Below, piece by piece: positions 35,764-46,991 of a DNA stretch of 64,000 nucleotides. The translations under genes were made by a program, and so were the position numbers. This stretch comes from Tolypeutes matacus (lineage: Eukaryota > Chordata > Mammalia > Cingulata > Chlamyphoridae). Numbering within the stretch: position 1 is the first letter of the stretch; every line of letters starts with the position of its first letter. Location: the NCBI GenBank assembly GCA_026826555.1, contig JAKSZT010038599.1, positions 3,127,154-3,191,153 on the forward strand. Direction: 5' to 3'. The notes beneath the pieces are model-generated. The model was given only the letters and a program-made list of their open reading frames with translations. It was not told where the DNA came from and did not search any database.

Positions 35764-36225
35764 TATGGACTTAACTGCTTAGACACGCAAATGGAACTCT
35801 TCAATAGTAGTTTGCAAGGTAACATTGCACAGCACATCCATGCCAAGTATATAGTCCGCAATGGAGGAGATGCACACTGAGAATTCCGGGGGGGGGGGGG
35901 GGGCGGGATAGAGAGTAAGCAATCGATTTCCAAGATCACATTGGTCCGGACAACCTGTAAAGACCCCTGGCCCGTTTGTTCATATCTATCTATATAGGCA
36001 TACATTCCCATGAATTTTTCAGGCTGTCCATATAGGAGCATATACACAGCTCCTCTGTTCACTAGGGCAAGAACTCGCTGGACATTTTGTGGGGACCAAC
36101 GTATGGCTAGTTCCACAAAGGGCCTCCAGTCTTTTCAAGGGTCCCTATCTTGGACTCCTTGGCCTTTATCCTATGTAAAGGTAAATGCCGGCTCTGGGGG
36201 TTCCTCTGGGGTATTTGTCAAATAA
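35764..36225 (-). pseudogene. broken protease region of class III provirus
   Basis: The minus frame 35763-36116 reads VLALVNRGAVYMLLYGQPEKF. The retroviral aspartic protease triad (Asp-Thr/Ser-Gly) appears as Asn-Arg-Gly, so the active site is destroyed. A run of 16 G on the plus strand at 35888-35903 lies inside it and produces a proline run in this frame, very likely a frameshift site. Confidence 0.65.
35888..35907. repeat. G16 homopolymer with GCGGG
   Basis: Sixteen consecutive G followed by CGGG. A hypermutable homopolymer with G-quadruplex potential; the exact length is prone to sequencing error. Confidence 0.9.
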
Positions 36226-37310
36226 TCACTTTATTGAGCAACTGCTGGTATTTGCTTTTTCCTCTGCACATTGCACTGTGTTGGCTTTAACTGGCGCCAA
36301 AGATTCAATAGGACCATATTTGGCTTCCCATCTATCTTTGCCTTGTCTATTCCGGCAGCCAACAAATCATTCCACATCTGCATATGCATCACCCTTCGAG
36401 AGTTCTGTCCCTTTGGCTTCGACGCCTGCCTGGGTGTGAAACTATCCTTTCCTTAGGTACACACGGGTCAGGTTTGTGTATGCAAATTTTCTGCGTCCCC
36501 CAAGCTGGCCATCATGGCTGTCACTTCATGCACTGATCCACCAACATATGGGGTGAGAATCGCCATCAGGGAACCGAATAATGGGGAGGTGGCATGCTGC
36601 ACTAAAAGATCTCTTGTTCGGCTTGTAAACCTTTCCACGTCTAGTCCTTGATTACCAGGATTAAACATGGCATTACACATGCTTACCTCATGGACTACTT
36701 GCACTAAGGTGGCATAGGTTGCTCATCGACTTACTGCATCCGATAACTTAAGGGGATCCCGCCACACAGTGCAGATTGCAGTCTGCAGCCATTCCATCAG
36801 CGGATAGTTACGATTTCCCTGAGCATGGCACTGAGAATTCAACAGCTGTTGTCTTAACAGGAGATGACTTGTGAGGGACGTCAGTTTCTCAATCTCTGTT
36901 CCAGAACACAAAATGCCATCCAGCCCAGCATCCCACAGCAGGAGCAACCATGTAGCTACAGGTTCTCCCCGCTTCTGCTGAAATTGCTGTCCCAATTCAA
37001 CCAGTTCTGCCTGCGTGTAGGGATGGAACACAATGTACTGGACTACATGGGGCTGCCCCATGGGAGCCTCACCCTGCCCCATGTCCTGGTCATGCTTCAT
37101 CTTCTGAGTAACAACCAGGCGGGCTTGCTTTATAGCCCCTGCCTCAACTTCATCCTCAGAACTACTGTCTACCAGCTCATCCTGGTGCTCTCGCTGCTGC
37201 TCCAGGTGCTGCATTTGACCACGTAACTGTTCCATCTTCTGCACTTGGCTTGCCTGCTTCAGCGTTTCCTGTGTAGTATCCTGAAGCAAGGACAGGAACA
37301 CCCAGCCCAC
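36226..37310 (-). pseudogene. gag of class III provirus
   Basis: The main minus frame 36723-37310 (195 codons) has an N-terminal coiled-coil-like stretch (MEQLRGQMQHLEQQREHQDE), an acidic linker (SSSEDEVEAG), then YTQAELVELGQQFQQ, GEPVATWLLLLWDAG and EIEKLTSLTSH: the class III capsid type also found in Fv1-like genes. A second frame, 36468-36704, continues with TSPLFGSLMAILTPY. No CCHC zinc knuckle is visible, as is usual for class III. It is the longest uninterrupted viral frame in this provirus. Confidence 0.78.
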
Positions 37311-37522
37311 CCATGCAGTTTCATATCCCCCAACAGAGTCTCAGCTTGCTGCAGAGCACATAGTAAAGCAGCTGGTGTGTTATCTGGAATCTCCACAGGA
37401 CAAGCACACCAGCGGGACAGCCGCTCTGCCACCCTGGTCCACATACAGGTGGGCGACCACCCAGGGCCCATACTTCCTACCTCCTCCTCAGCAGATGCGG
37501 TAGATGTGCAGGGCGAATCCTT

Positions 37523-37540
37523 ATCCTGTCAACTACGCCA
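37523..37540 (-). promoter_or_regulatory. primer-binding site, tRNA-Ser type
   Basis: On the minus strand, two bases after the 5' LTR end, the sequence is TGGCGTAGTTGACAGGAT. It matches the 3' end complement of mammalian tRNA-Ser (AGA/TGA/CGA type) at 16 of 18 positions by my comparison, the two differences being transitions. This primes minus-strand DNA synthesis in ERV-S-like elements. Confidence 0.75.
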
Positions 37541-37542
37541 AT

Positions 37543-37898
37543 TGTTAACTGCATCCAAAAAAGGGAGTCACGAGGGGGACAAGCGAAAAAACACACAAGG
37601 AGGAGAAGGCAGCAGGCAGCAGCCACGCGGTAGACAATCATCAACCTTTGGGCTGCCCTGTTGGTTTTTATTGTCTCATTCTTGGCATGCAATAACATTG
37701 ATATAATGGTAAGCATAACATGTCAATTAGATTATATAACATACTATGTGACACATTTGCAAACTAGTTCTACCAACTACTTTTGGACACAGGCCCAAGG
37801 ATATGTGGAGATAGGGACTGCCTCATTGGCACCAACAGCCAGCTGCCTGCAGCTGGCTAGGGCTGAGGCCATCACCCAAATTTGTCTGTCCTCCCACA
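37543..37898 (-). mobile_element. 5' LTR of class III provirus
   Basis: A 356-bp LTR. On the minus strand it starts TGTGGGAGGACAGAC and ends GGATGCAGTTAACA, with an AATAAA at about 37667 suiting its polyadenylation signal. The termini resemble those of the LTRs at 53275 and 59813 (TGTGGGGGCC...GGAACA), and both types are followed by AT and then TGGCG. No second copy found in the window. Confidence 0.75.
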
Positions 37899-38452
37899 AA
37901 GTATGGATAAGTAGAAGTAGGAGATGTTATAAAACTCTCCATGTAAGTTCTTAACTGTAACTTACTTTTTTCCCAACAAATGTTATTTGCATGATCAAAC
38001 AGTCAAAAGTTGTCTTCCCAAATATCACCAGAACAAGCTATTGATAAAAAACAAAGCTGAATTTAATTCTTATAATGATAAAGAAGAATGCCACATGACA
38101 AAATTTTGGCTGTGTCTCAGAGAGAGAAAGATAAGGTCAGAATTAACTAAGAATTAGAAGTTTGATCTTTGAAAGCAATAACTTGATTAGGATTGGGTAA
38201 GAATCACACAGTAAAATTACAGTAATGGTGAGAAAAACAAGACAAGGAATTTGGGGTGGGGGATTCAAAAAATCTTAGGGCACATGCTGTTGATGTTTTT
38301 CCATTACAGAGTTGATGTGTCTTTCAGGAAGTTCCTGCAATGAAAAATTGAATTATTTGTCTGTGCAGGATACTCCTGGGGAAATAAGGTCATTCTGCTA
38401 TAACCACAGGGATAGCAAAGTCATGTTAATATAGAAAGTGGGTGTGGCAGTT
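37899..38452. other. intergenic, nothing recognised
   Basis: AT-rich host flank of the provirus with no gene or named repeat. Confidence 0.4.
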
Positions 38453-39161
38453 TGAGATTATTTTATGAATCCCCAAAAGAGAAAGATTATGTTTGTAAAC
38501 TAACCTATTCCTCTGGGTGTGATGCCCTTTGATTGCATTAAATTCAGCTGAGGGGCCTTTGATTTGATTATTTGATAAGATTGCTTTGGGCTTTTAATTC
38601 AACTATGTCAGTGGGTGTGACTCAGGTTGAGTCCCCACCCTCTTGCTGGGTCTGATAATTAACAGACCTACACACAAAGACACACAGGAAGAAAGAGTTC
38701 TGTCATTTTTTATTCTGTCATGTGACAGAAAGAAGAAGGCTCAAACAACTGAGGCCCTCAAAATGGGAGAGATGAGCCATTTTGCCTGATAGCTTCCAGC
38801 TGAACTTGGGAAGAGACCAGAACAGCTGGGACTGATATAGAAGGCCCAGAAAGAAACTAGCCGTGTGCCAGGAGAGAGAGGAATACAGGATCATTTAAGC
38901 ATTAAGCCCCAAGAGGCTGGGCCCATAGAGCTAAAGAGGAAGAGACAGCCTGGTAGGGAAGGAGAGACCAGGCAGAGATTGCCTGCCATCTTTCTTCAAC
39001 ATGTGGCAGCTGACTTTGGTGGGAAAATACCTCTTATGGTGCCATGAGTTGTACTTTCTATGACCATGAGACTGTAAGCTTTTACCCCAAATAAATACCC
39101 TTTATAAAAGCCTACAGATTTCTGGTACTTTGCATCAGCACCCCTTTGCCTGACTAATATA
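38453..39161 (+). mobile_element. solo LTR, family LTR-A (best copy)
   Basis: A 709-bp element, TGTGGCAGTTTGAGATTATT to CCTGACTAATATA, flanked by GTGGG (38448-38452) and GTAGG (39162-39166), a 4-of-5 TSD. AATAAA at about 39090 lies 70 bp before the end, as expected for an LTR. This copy fixes the orientation of the family. Confidence 0.88.
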
Positions 39162-39830
39162 GTAGGAGTTTTTCCAGTTCTTAGTGTCCAGGCTAGTGAT
39201 TGGGTAGATCATTTCTGCTCTTGAAAATAACATTCAAATACTAAATAAATAATTAAGTAATTAAGTATAAAAATAACAAGTTAAAAGTGTTTTCTTGGTT
39301 TGGTTTGGTTTTGGTTTCTTAAATACTGTTTATGTGATTATTTAACATTCTTTATACACCTTTTGACTTTCAAACTCTGTGACAGATTATCATAAGATGC
39401 TGAGTGCCTAGCACTCCACATCAATTACAGTGGTTGGGGATATAGCAGGCAAAGAAAATAAGGCCAAGAAATCACATTCTTCGTAAATGAGAATCTAGTT
39501 AGAATATTACAAAAACAATTGAGAGAAGAAGCACAGAGTAATTGAAAACAAAACAAAAAACAGAAATTCCTAGAACTGAGAGACTCCTGAAAACACTTAT
39601 ATTTTATCCAAATAGATCTCTTGAAAATGTACTGTCATTGACACAATTTGTAACATATTATCAACACAGCTGCCACTGCCAGATTCCTACCACTTCAGTT
39701 TTTTCTAGAGCTCTCATAAAAGAAATATGTTCATAAAAGTCATAGTCAAACAATAAGAGAATAAAGTACTAAAGAATAAGGAAAACTATTTCTTTGTTAA
39801 ACAAGTTAAAGATATTATTTAAATTAGGTC
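39162..39830. other. intergenic, nothing recognised
   Basis: AT-rich with one 64-codon chance frame; no repeat named. Confidence 0.4.
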
Positions 39831-39900
39831 TATGTGTATATATGTATGTATATGTATATACATGTATATATGACTATATATGTATGAATATATACATATT
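39831..39900. repeat. (TATATG)n microsatellite
   Basis: Impure TATG/TATA repeats over about 65 bases, next to the LTR-A copy that follows. Confidence 0.85.
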
Positions 39901-40369
39901 TTCATAGTTGCCACAGGGCTCCTGATGCAAAGTATCAGAAATGTGTTGCTTTTTAAAAGTGAATTTATTTGGGTTAAAATCTTATGGTTCCAAGGCTATG
40001 AAATGCCCACATCAAGGCACCATCAGAGATGCTTTCTCACCAAAGTCTGCTACTATTATCCTAGTGTCCTGCCACTTGATGGTCAGACATATGGCAGGGC
40101 TCATCTCAGCTTTAGCTGCTCTGCAGCCTCTCTCATCCTCTCAAGGCATCTCTGTTTGCCTGCAGTCCTCTCTCTCACATGACAGAATCAGTAGGGCAGC
40201 TTCCTTTCTCTGTGTCTCTCTCCCTGTGTCTCCATTTATATGAGGCCCAGCAAGAGAGTGGAAACCCTTCATACCTCATTGAGGTAGTCCAATCAAAAGC
40301 AATCTAATCAAGTGATATAAAATGAGTCTAATGATTGAAGTGTACCACACCCATTGAAACCCTAGATTT
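39901..40369 (-). mobile_element. LTR-A, 5'-truncated copy
   Basis: Reverse-orientation LTR-A: 'gatgcaaagtatcagaaatg', 'tttatttgggttaaaatctt', 'ccatcagagatgctttctca', 'aatcaaaagcaatctaatca'. The far end is lost and the sequence passes into a class III-type leader/gag remnant at about 40370. Confidence 0.75.
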
Positions 40370-40785
40370 TAAGTCTGCTTCGCCAGACAAGCATGTAACT
40401 GAGGAATCAGCCACCCAAACACCAGTCTTCCATGAGGAATAAATCATCTCACCTCCATCTGAAGAGATTAAATCTACTGTGCCTGATAAACATGTATCTT
40501 TCTCCCCTGAAAAACAGTCTTCATGTCTGTGTCTGAACAGACTAACACTGTTTTACCATATGAAGCCACAATGGAATGCCATGTGATCACTGTCTTTCAA
40601 GACAATGCTAATTCTTCTCATTATCCTCCCACAACACTTTTTCTTCCAGACCTTTAACTAGACGGATGTCCCAACAGCCCTCAAAAGATGGTAAAGAAAA
40701 TGTGACCCTTAATGTGATTAGAGCTACACAACAGAAGACCTGCATGATTTTTCCAATCTATATAGACATAAAACAGATTACCCAG
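40370..40785 (+). pseudogene. class III-type leader/gag remnant next to class I provirus
   Basis: Contains the 58-base block (40722-40779) shared almost exactly with the gag remnant at 18766. Upstream, a broken frame has SPPSEEIKSTVPDKH and VSFSPEKQSS, which looks like a retroviral gag N-terminal/linker region. The class III similarity stops abruptly at 'ataaaacag' and class I gag follows within about 30 bases. Confidence 0.5.
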
Positions 40786-40794
40786 ATTACCCAG

Positions 40795-41519
40795 GGTATG
40801 AGAGGCGGTGCCAGAAACCCAACCAAACTGGGACTTCAACACTGATCAGGGGCGGGCTGCACTCCAGCAATATTGGGAAGTGCTTCTTCGAGGGGTCCGA
40901 GAAGGGGCAAAACAACCCACAAACATGACAAAGACGACTTCAGTTACTCAAAAGCCCAACGAATCTCCGGGAGATTTCAATGAACGACTTTGCCAGGCCT
41001 TCAGAATCTACACCCCTTTTACCCAGAAGCTCTGGAAAACCAGAGGATGGTAAATGCCACCTTTGTTACAGAGGCAGCAACGGACATTAGAAAAAGTTCC
41101 AAAAATTAAAAGGGTTCACAGAGATGAACATCTCTCAACTCCTTGAGGTCACCACCAAAGTATTCATCAATCAAGATGAAGCCGCTGAAGGGGAAGCCAA
41201 GAATATCAAAATATCAATAAAATATCAAGCCTCCCTATTGGCAGCAGCCTTGGGAAATCCTGACCCCACCAGATGTGAAGGGCCACCTTGAAAAGAGGGG
41301 ACAAGCACCAGAAGGATGCCTCTGGCCAGAGACCAATGTGCCTACTGCAAAGAAAGTGGACACTGGAAAACTGAGTGCCCCCAAAAGACTCAGGCACATA
41401 GAGGGACCATCCCTAAAGGGAAATACCAACCTGAGCCCCAAGACCATCTGATTGGGCTGGCAGGACTCAACCCTGAATAGGGGTGACCAGGCACACTGGA
41501 ACTTGGCCCCGACGAGCAC
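40795..41519 (+). pseudogene. class I gag, C-terminal part
   Basis: The frame 40808-41053 reads NWDFNTDQGRAALQQYWEVL and KPNESPGDFNERLCQAF, which is gammaretroviral capsid with the major homology region. After a stop and frameshift, nucleocapsid at about 41336-41382 has one zinc knuckle, [14 protein letters not shown] (C-X2-C-X4-H-X4-C). Matrix, p12 and the capsid N-terminus are absent. Confidence 0.85.
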
Positions 41520-41891
41520 ATGGGGGTTCGACGAGCCATGGTCGAACTACAAGTCGGGGGCCAGTCAATGACTTTCATGATGGACACTGGCACTGAACAT
41601 TCTGTGGTCACAACCCCTGTTGCCCCCTTTAGCAGAAAAACCACGAATATAGGAGCAACTGGGGACCAGTCAAGCCAATGGCCTTTTTGCCAGTCAAGAA
41701 CTTGCCAGCTTGGTGGCCACAAAGTGATTCATGAATTTATGTACCTGCATGAATGTCCAGTTCCCCTGCTTAGTAGGGACCTCTTAACCAAACTGGGAGC
41801 CCAGATTACCTTCAAACCCAAAGAGCCAGCAAGCTTAAGCTTCGGGACCGGCCTCACTCTCTTCATCACCATACCCCAAAGCGAAGAATAG
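41520..41891 (+). pseudogene. class I protease
   Basis: A 123-codon open frame with MVELQVGGQSMTFMMDTGTE; the DTG catalytic triad is intact, and a later block, PLLSRDLLTKLGAQI, is the conserved C-terminal protease helix. It ends at a TAG at 41889, about where gag-pol proteins pass into RT. One of the better preserved domains here. Confidence 0.85.
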
Positions 41892-42119
41892 AGATTTCAT
41901 GTAGAAGAAAATTCAAGAAAATCTGGAAAAACTGCTGGAACTTTTCCCCCAGGTTTGGGCAGAAAAAAAAAAACCCTCCATGAATGGCATGGACCCATGC
42001 ACCCATCATCATTGACCTGAAGCTTGGAGCAGTCCCGGTCAGGCAGTCAGTATCCGATCTCCCGTGAAGCGCAGTTGGGCATAGTCGAACACATAGATCG
42101 CCTGAGAAAAAAGGAATCC

Positions 42120-43165
42120 TGATCAAGTGCCAGTCACCCTGGAACACCCCTTTATTACCAGTAAAAAAAGCCAGATGGGAAAGGATATCGACCAGTGCAA
42201 GATTTACAAGCCATCAATAATGCCACTCTCACCTTACATCAGATTGTTCCCAATACGTACACTTTGCTAGGACGGCTGTCACCTGAAGCCACCTGGTTCA
42301 CTTGCTTGGATGTGGAAGACACCTTCTTCTGTCTGCGGCTGGACCCCCCAAGCCAGCCTCTATTTGCCTTTGAGTGGGAAGATCCCAGAACCTGGCAGAA
42401 AACTCAGCTAACCTGGACCCGGCTCTGGCAAGGCTTCAAAACCTCCCCTACCCTTTTCAGGGAAGCCTCGGCAGCAGATCTGGCCACCTACCCCCAGGAG
42501 GACTGCAGGTGTGCCCTCTTGCAATATGTAGATGACCTCCTACTTGCCAGCAAGATGGAAGAGGACTGCTGGAGAGGGACCCATACTCTCCTACAACTTC
42601 TAATACAGACTGGGTACAAAATGTCTTGGAAAAAAGCCCAGATCTGTAAACAGCAGATCAAGTACCTGGGGTTCAGCATCACCCAAGGGCACCGGATGCT
42701 CGGACCCGAACGAAAGAAAGGATCTGCACCATCCCAACTCCACCACAAAAATAAAGCTTCGTGAGTTCCTAGGGGCTACAGGGTTCTGCTGCATCTGGAT
42801 TCTCGGGTTTGCAGCCATGACCAAACCCCTTTACGAAATTCTGATGGGTCCAGAAAAAGAGTCCCTAGCTTGGGGAGAACTCTACAGAGGGCCTTTCAAA
42901 ACATGAAAAGACAAGTCAGCTGAGCCCTTGCCTTGGGGCTCCCGGGTGTAACTTGAAACTTTAACCTGTTCATGCATGAAAAGAACAAAGTAGCATTGGA
43001 GGTCCTCACCCAAACAGTCAGCCCCTGGCAAAACCCATCGCTTACCTCTCCAAGCAGTTGAACCCCGTAGCTGCAGGGTGGCCACCCTGCCTGAAAGCCC
43101 TGGCAGTAACCGTAACCCTCATTTAAAAAGCTGACAACTTAACCTTTGGACAGGCTCTTCGTGTT
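42120..43165 (+). pseudogene. class I reverse transcriptase
   Basis: The main open frame 42195-42764 (189 codons) has VQDLQAINNATLTLHQIVPN just upstream/at its start, then TWFTCLDVEDTFFCLRLDPP (first aspartate) and LLQYVDDLLLAS (intact YVDD). The region 42765-43165 encodes the thumb/connection in broken frames. Upstream, 41892-42120 is frameshifted. Confidence 0.88.
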
Positions 43166-43980
43166 ATGATGCCACACGCAGTCACTCCCCTAATGAACTC
43201 ACATGGGCACCAGTGGATATCTAATCCCCAACTCGCACATTACCAAGGTTTACTGTGTGAAAACCCCAGAGTGACAATAGAAACAGTGCTCAGTCTAAAC
43301 CCTGACACTGTTTTACTGGATGAGGAAGGGGCTCCTGACCGTAATTGTGTTGAAGTGACTGAGGAAGTTTACGCCAATTGCCCCGACCTCCAAGACAAAC
43401 CACTCCCTTCCCAGATCAGATACCATTTACAGATGGGAGCAGTCTCGTTAAAAATGGGGGAAAGCTTGCTGGATATGCAGTTACCACTACCGAACGGGTG
43501 ATGGAAACGGCATCTCTATACCGGGGATGGTCCTCGCAATGAGCAGAACTCTGGGCACTTGTCCAAGGCCTGCAGCTAGCCACGGGGCAAGTGGTAAACA
43601 TTTACACTGACTCTAAGTATGCATTCACTACCATTCATATCCACAGGGTAATTTAAGAAGAAAGAGGTCTCCTAACTGCAGGGTTAAAGGAGATCAAAAA
43701 CAAAGAAGAAATCTTCCACCTGTTAGAAGCAATCTGGAAACCAGACAAAGTCGCCATCATCCACTGCCAGGGACATCAGAAAGGAATGGATATGGTCGCT
43801 CAAGGAAACAGGCTAGCCGACAAAGCAGCTCAGCAAGCGGCTGAAGAAACCCACAGAATAAGAGTCCCAGAATTGACAATGCAGATGTCCCTCTTAGGAC
43901 AAGAAACTAATCAACTAAGCTATACCTGGGAAAAACAGGAATGGGCCAAGAGAGAAGAGGGAAGCAAAACCCCAGAATGA
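43166..43980 (+). pseudogene. class I connection and RNase H
   Basis: The frame 43166-43501 covers the connection (TPLMNSHGHQWISNPQLAHY). RNase H follows: TDGSSLVKNG-like start around 43435 in another frame, [15 protein letters not shown] near 43550, then [11 protein letters not shown]. The frame 43786-43980 ends with [20 protein letters not shown] (the conserved C-terminal RNase H histidine/aspartate helix). At least two frame breaks. Confidence 0.82.
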
Positions 43981-43984
43981 ACTT

Positions 43985-45090
43985 GGCTGCTCCTGGATGA
44001 CCAGATTTTTGTCCCAAAAGGAGCCTCTCATGCCCTCATCTAGCAATACCCCCAACTCATCCACCTAGGGAAAAAGGCGCTAGAAGTCTTTTTCAGGAGA
44101 TACTACTACATAGCCCGACTAGCTTCTCCCTGTGCCAACATAAGCAGCCAGTGTCAAGTTTGTGCCAAAAACAACCCTCTGCAGGGACCCCATGCTCTGG
44201 CAGGTGTCCAGCACACGGGGACAGTGACCTCTGAAGATCTCACAGTAGACTTCACAGAAGTGAAACCAAGTCAGGGGTACAAATATCTGTTAGTGATGAT
44301 ATGCACCTTTTCAGGCTGGGTCGAAGCTTTTCCCACTCGCACCAAAAAGACAAGAGAAGTGACTAAAGCTTTACTTAGAGAAGTCATTCCACAACACAGG
44401 CTGCCACTGTCAGTTGGAAGTCCAAGAGCTGCCATAGTCCAAGAGCAGGTGAAAAAGTTAGGAATCAAGTGGAAACTCCATACCGCTTACAGGCCCCAGA
44501 GTTCAGGGAAAGTTGAATGCATGAATCGAACTCTCAAAGCCACCCTAACCAAATTCTGCCAAGAAACTGGTCTCCCCTGGGTAGACTTACTTTCCTTAAC
44601 CCTTCTTCGAGTTAGGTGCACTCCAGGACCCACAGGCTATTGATCCTTTGAAATTCTATTTGGGCGGCCACCCCCAATTATCTAGGCCTTCAAAGGAAAT
44701 CTCAAACTTCTGGGGGAGGCTAATCAAGATTCCATTCTCCAGCAGCTGGGGAAAACTCTAGCCCAAATATTTAAAACTGTCTTGTCCCAGAACCTCATCC
44801 TCCTGGGACACCCGGTGCACCCCCACCAGCCAGGGGACCTAGTCTGGGTCAACGACTGGAAAAAAGAACCCCTTCAGCCTTCCTGGACAGGTCCACATAC
44901 TGTGATCCTTGTAACTCCTACTGCTCTTAAAGTTGCAGTCATCGTCCCTTGGATCCATCATTCCAGGGTCAAGAAGGCACACCCCGATAAAGAACAGGAC
45001 AGCTGGACAGCCCAACCCGTACCCGGCCACCCCTTGAGAGTGCGAGTCGCCCAGCATCCCCAAACACCGACCTTGTCAAACGCCTGCTGA
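43985..45090 (+). pseudogene. class I integrase
   Basis: N-terminal zinc domain: a conserved His near LIHLGKKALE and the Cys pair CQVCAKNN. Core frame 44224-44643: LTVDFTEVKPSQGYKYLLVM (first Asp kept), VGSPRAAIVQEQ where the second catalytic aspartate is lost, and SGKVECMNRTLK (Glu kept). C-terminal domain 44782-45090: DLVWVNDWKKEPLQPSWTGP and HHSRVKKAHPD. The frame ends TGA immediately before an ATG at 45091. Confidence 0.88.
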
Positions 45091-46948
45091 ATGGACCCCT
45101 GCTCCTGGTGGATCCTGTGCTTATATGGCCTGCTCGCCTTGGTATTTGAAGTTGGACTCGCTGCTGTGGCCCCTGCAGACTGGACTATAGTGAATAGAGC
45201 CCTAATTGCAATTGCTTACTGTTGTATAATAGGATGATTCTGTGCATTGACTTGCTTGTCCTTTCCTTCCTTGCCTCCTCTCTAGGAGCCAATACCCTCC
45301 CCCAAAATCTATGGCAGCTGCAAGTTAGTCAAAGCTGGGGCAAACAATCTGTGCTGAGTGCTTCAGTCCCGTTCTCGGCAGGTGCAACTTCAGCTTCTGT
45401 AACATTTGACGCTTGCAGGGCAATCCAAGATCACGCTCCTTACACCTTGCTAGTTGCCCTATACCCCCACACCCCCATACCTTCCCCCCATGAGAGGGTG
45501 TAGGGGCTGCAACTATGGGAATTATGATGAATACCTCTGCGGAGATCCCCAAAAGAGCGGAGGATTCTGCCGCTCTTGGAGCTTGCTGGTAGATGCCACT
45601 GCTCCCTGGAAGGGGGTCCCACTGACTTCTCCATATCTCCTACAGAAAATCCCCAGCCCAGCAGGGTGTGGCATAGAAACATGTGACTTCATAAAACTCA
45701 CCTTATTAAATATAACTACCGGATCAGAAAATACCTTTTTCAAGACCCAAACAGGACTAAAACTAGAAATTGGAATATACGACCCAGCAGGGCCGGACCC
45801 AGGGGAACTCATACTGGCCCAACTGATCCCAGTAACCCAGCCCCCAAAGAAAACCCTGGTGAAAAATATCAGTAAAGCTGCCAGATGCTGAAAGCCAAAG
45901 TTAGAACAGCTCCCCACAACATCCTTTTGAACCAGGTTAGAAATTTCCACCAACTCCTAAATGAATCACAGCCTGACATAGCTGCCCTCTGCTGGCTATG
46001 CACTTCTTGATGTCTAACCATCTTCCCCATACCTGTTCCATGGAACATAACCCTCCTGACGCATGACAGCTCTGCAGCGGGGACCAGGCCCCTCCCTGTC
46101 CGCATAACCGACCCCCAGGAAAACTGTCTAACTGTGAAAACATAACTGCCAGTTCTCCTTCAACCATCCCCCCTTTTGGAAAGGCCAACTGTAACACCAC
46201 CTGCCCACTCAATGAGCCTGACCGATGTGCCACAAACTCCACCACCTGGGTCCATGGCACTAATGACTACTGGTGCCTACCCCAGGATGGCCAGGGCGTC
46301 TGTTACCTAGGTTGGCCAATATCATTGTTCTCAGTGTATGGAGAAGAGTTGCCTGGAGAGCTCTCCCGAGCCAAACAAGCAATACAGGCAATTCTGATAC
46401 TCTTAGGACTAAGAGTAGTCGGAAGTGTAGCAGTAGCAGGAGCCTCACTCGCAGTTGGTTAGGAGGGCATATAAACTCTAGCATGGGAAACATCAAATGA
46501 CCTCGAAGAAATATCGGGGGCTCTCAATGGGTTGCAAGACCACATAGATTTGTTGGTGGAAGTAGTTTTACAAAACAGGTGAGGATTAGACTTGCTCACT
46601 GCAGGTTAAGGTGGGATCTGCCAGGCCCTGGGGAAAGAATGCTGTTTCTATGTAAATTCCTCAGGAATAGTTAGGGACAAGGTGGCCTTAGTGAAGGAAC
46701 GAGCCAAAGACCATTTAAACCATGTATACCAGCCATCTGCCAACGGGAACTACATCCAGTATATCCTTTCCTGGATTTTGCAATTTATGCCAGTAACAGC
46801 TTCAGTCTTTTTCCTCTTAACTTTTGGGCCACATGTTCTATGGTACTTAACACAATACACCACTTCCCACTTAAACATCTTAAAACACCAAGTAATGTCT
46901 TGTGTTAAATATCAGCCCTTGGGGACTATAGAAAAACCCCCATGTTAG
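45091..46948 (+). pseudogene. class I env, SU and TM, broken
   Basis: The ATG at 45091 starts a hydrophobic leader (ILCLYGLLALVFEVGLAAV). SU parts: frame 45222-45503 with LPQNLWQLQVSQSW, and frame 45454-45891 with GCGIETCDFIKLTLLNITTG. The SU CXXC motif is CWLC at 45990-46001. TM has a hydrophobic fusion-peptide-like segment near 46400, then LQNR and a CX6CC motif (CQALGKECC, 46619-46645). A membrane span follows (FMPVTASVFFLLTFG) with a short tail to 46948. There are several stops and shifts, including two stops between LQNR and the CX6CC motif. Surface-glycoprotein function is lost. Confidence 0.85.
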
Positions 46949-46974
46949 CAGATGATGCCCCATAAGGAATTAAA

Positions 46975-46991
46975 AGGGCATCAAAGGGGGG
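46975..46991 (+). promoter_or_regulatory. polypurine tract of class I provirus
   Basis: A purine run 'aaaggggggaa' lies directly before the presumed 3' LTR start. It is the plus-strand primer site expected at this position. Confidence 0.65.

Larger units (their letters stand above)
30870..37898 (-). mobile_element. class III (ERV-L/ERV-S-like) provirus, 3' LTR missing
   Basis: Minus-strand order is 5' LTR (37543-37898), serine-tRNA primer-binding site, gag, protease, RT, RNase H, integrase, then an unassigned region to about 30.9 kb. No second copy of the LTR is found at the 3' end, so the element was truncated or its 3' end replaced. Every gene is broken. Later insertions are an LTR-A copy in RT and an L1/SINE block in the integrase region. 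The gag type, the lack of a zinc knuckle and the pol motifs place it with class III elements; the primer site suggests the serine-tRNA-primed branch. Left limit is approximate. Confidence 0.85.

Noticed and set aside
37245..37706. 153-codon plus-strand frame
   Set aside because: Antisense to the leader, primer site and LTR of the class III provirus; a shadow frame.
46500..46948. Possible syncytin-like domesticated env in the class I provirus
   Set aside because: Stops between LQNR and CX6CC and frameshifts in SU exclude an intact Env.
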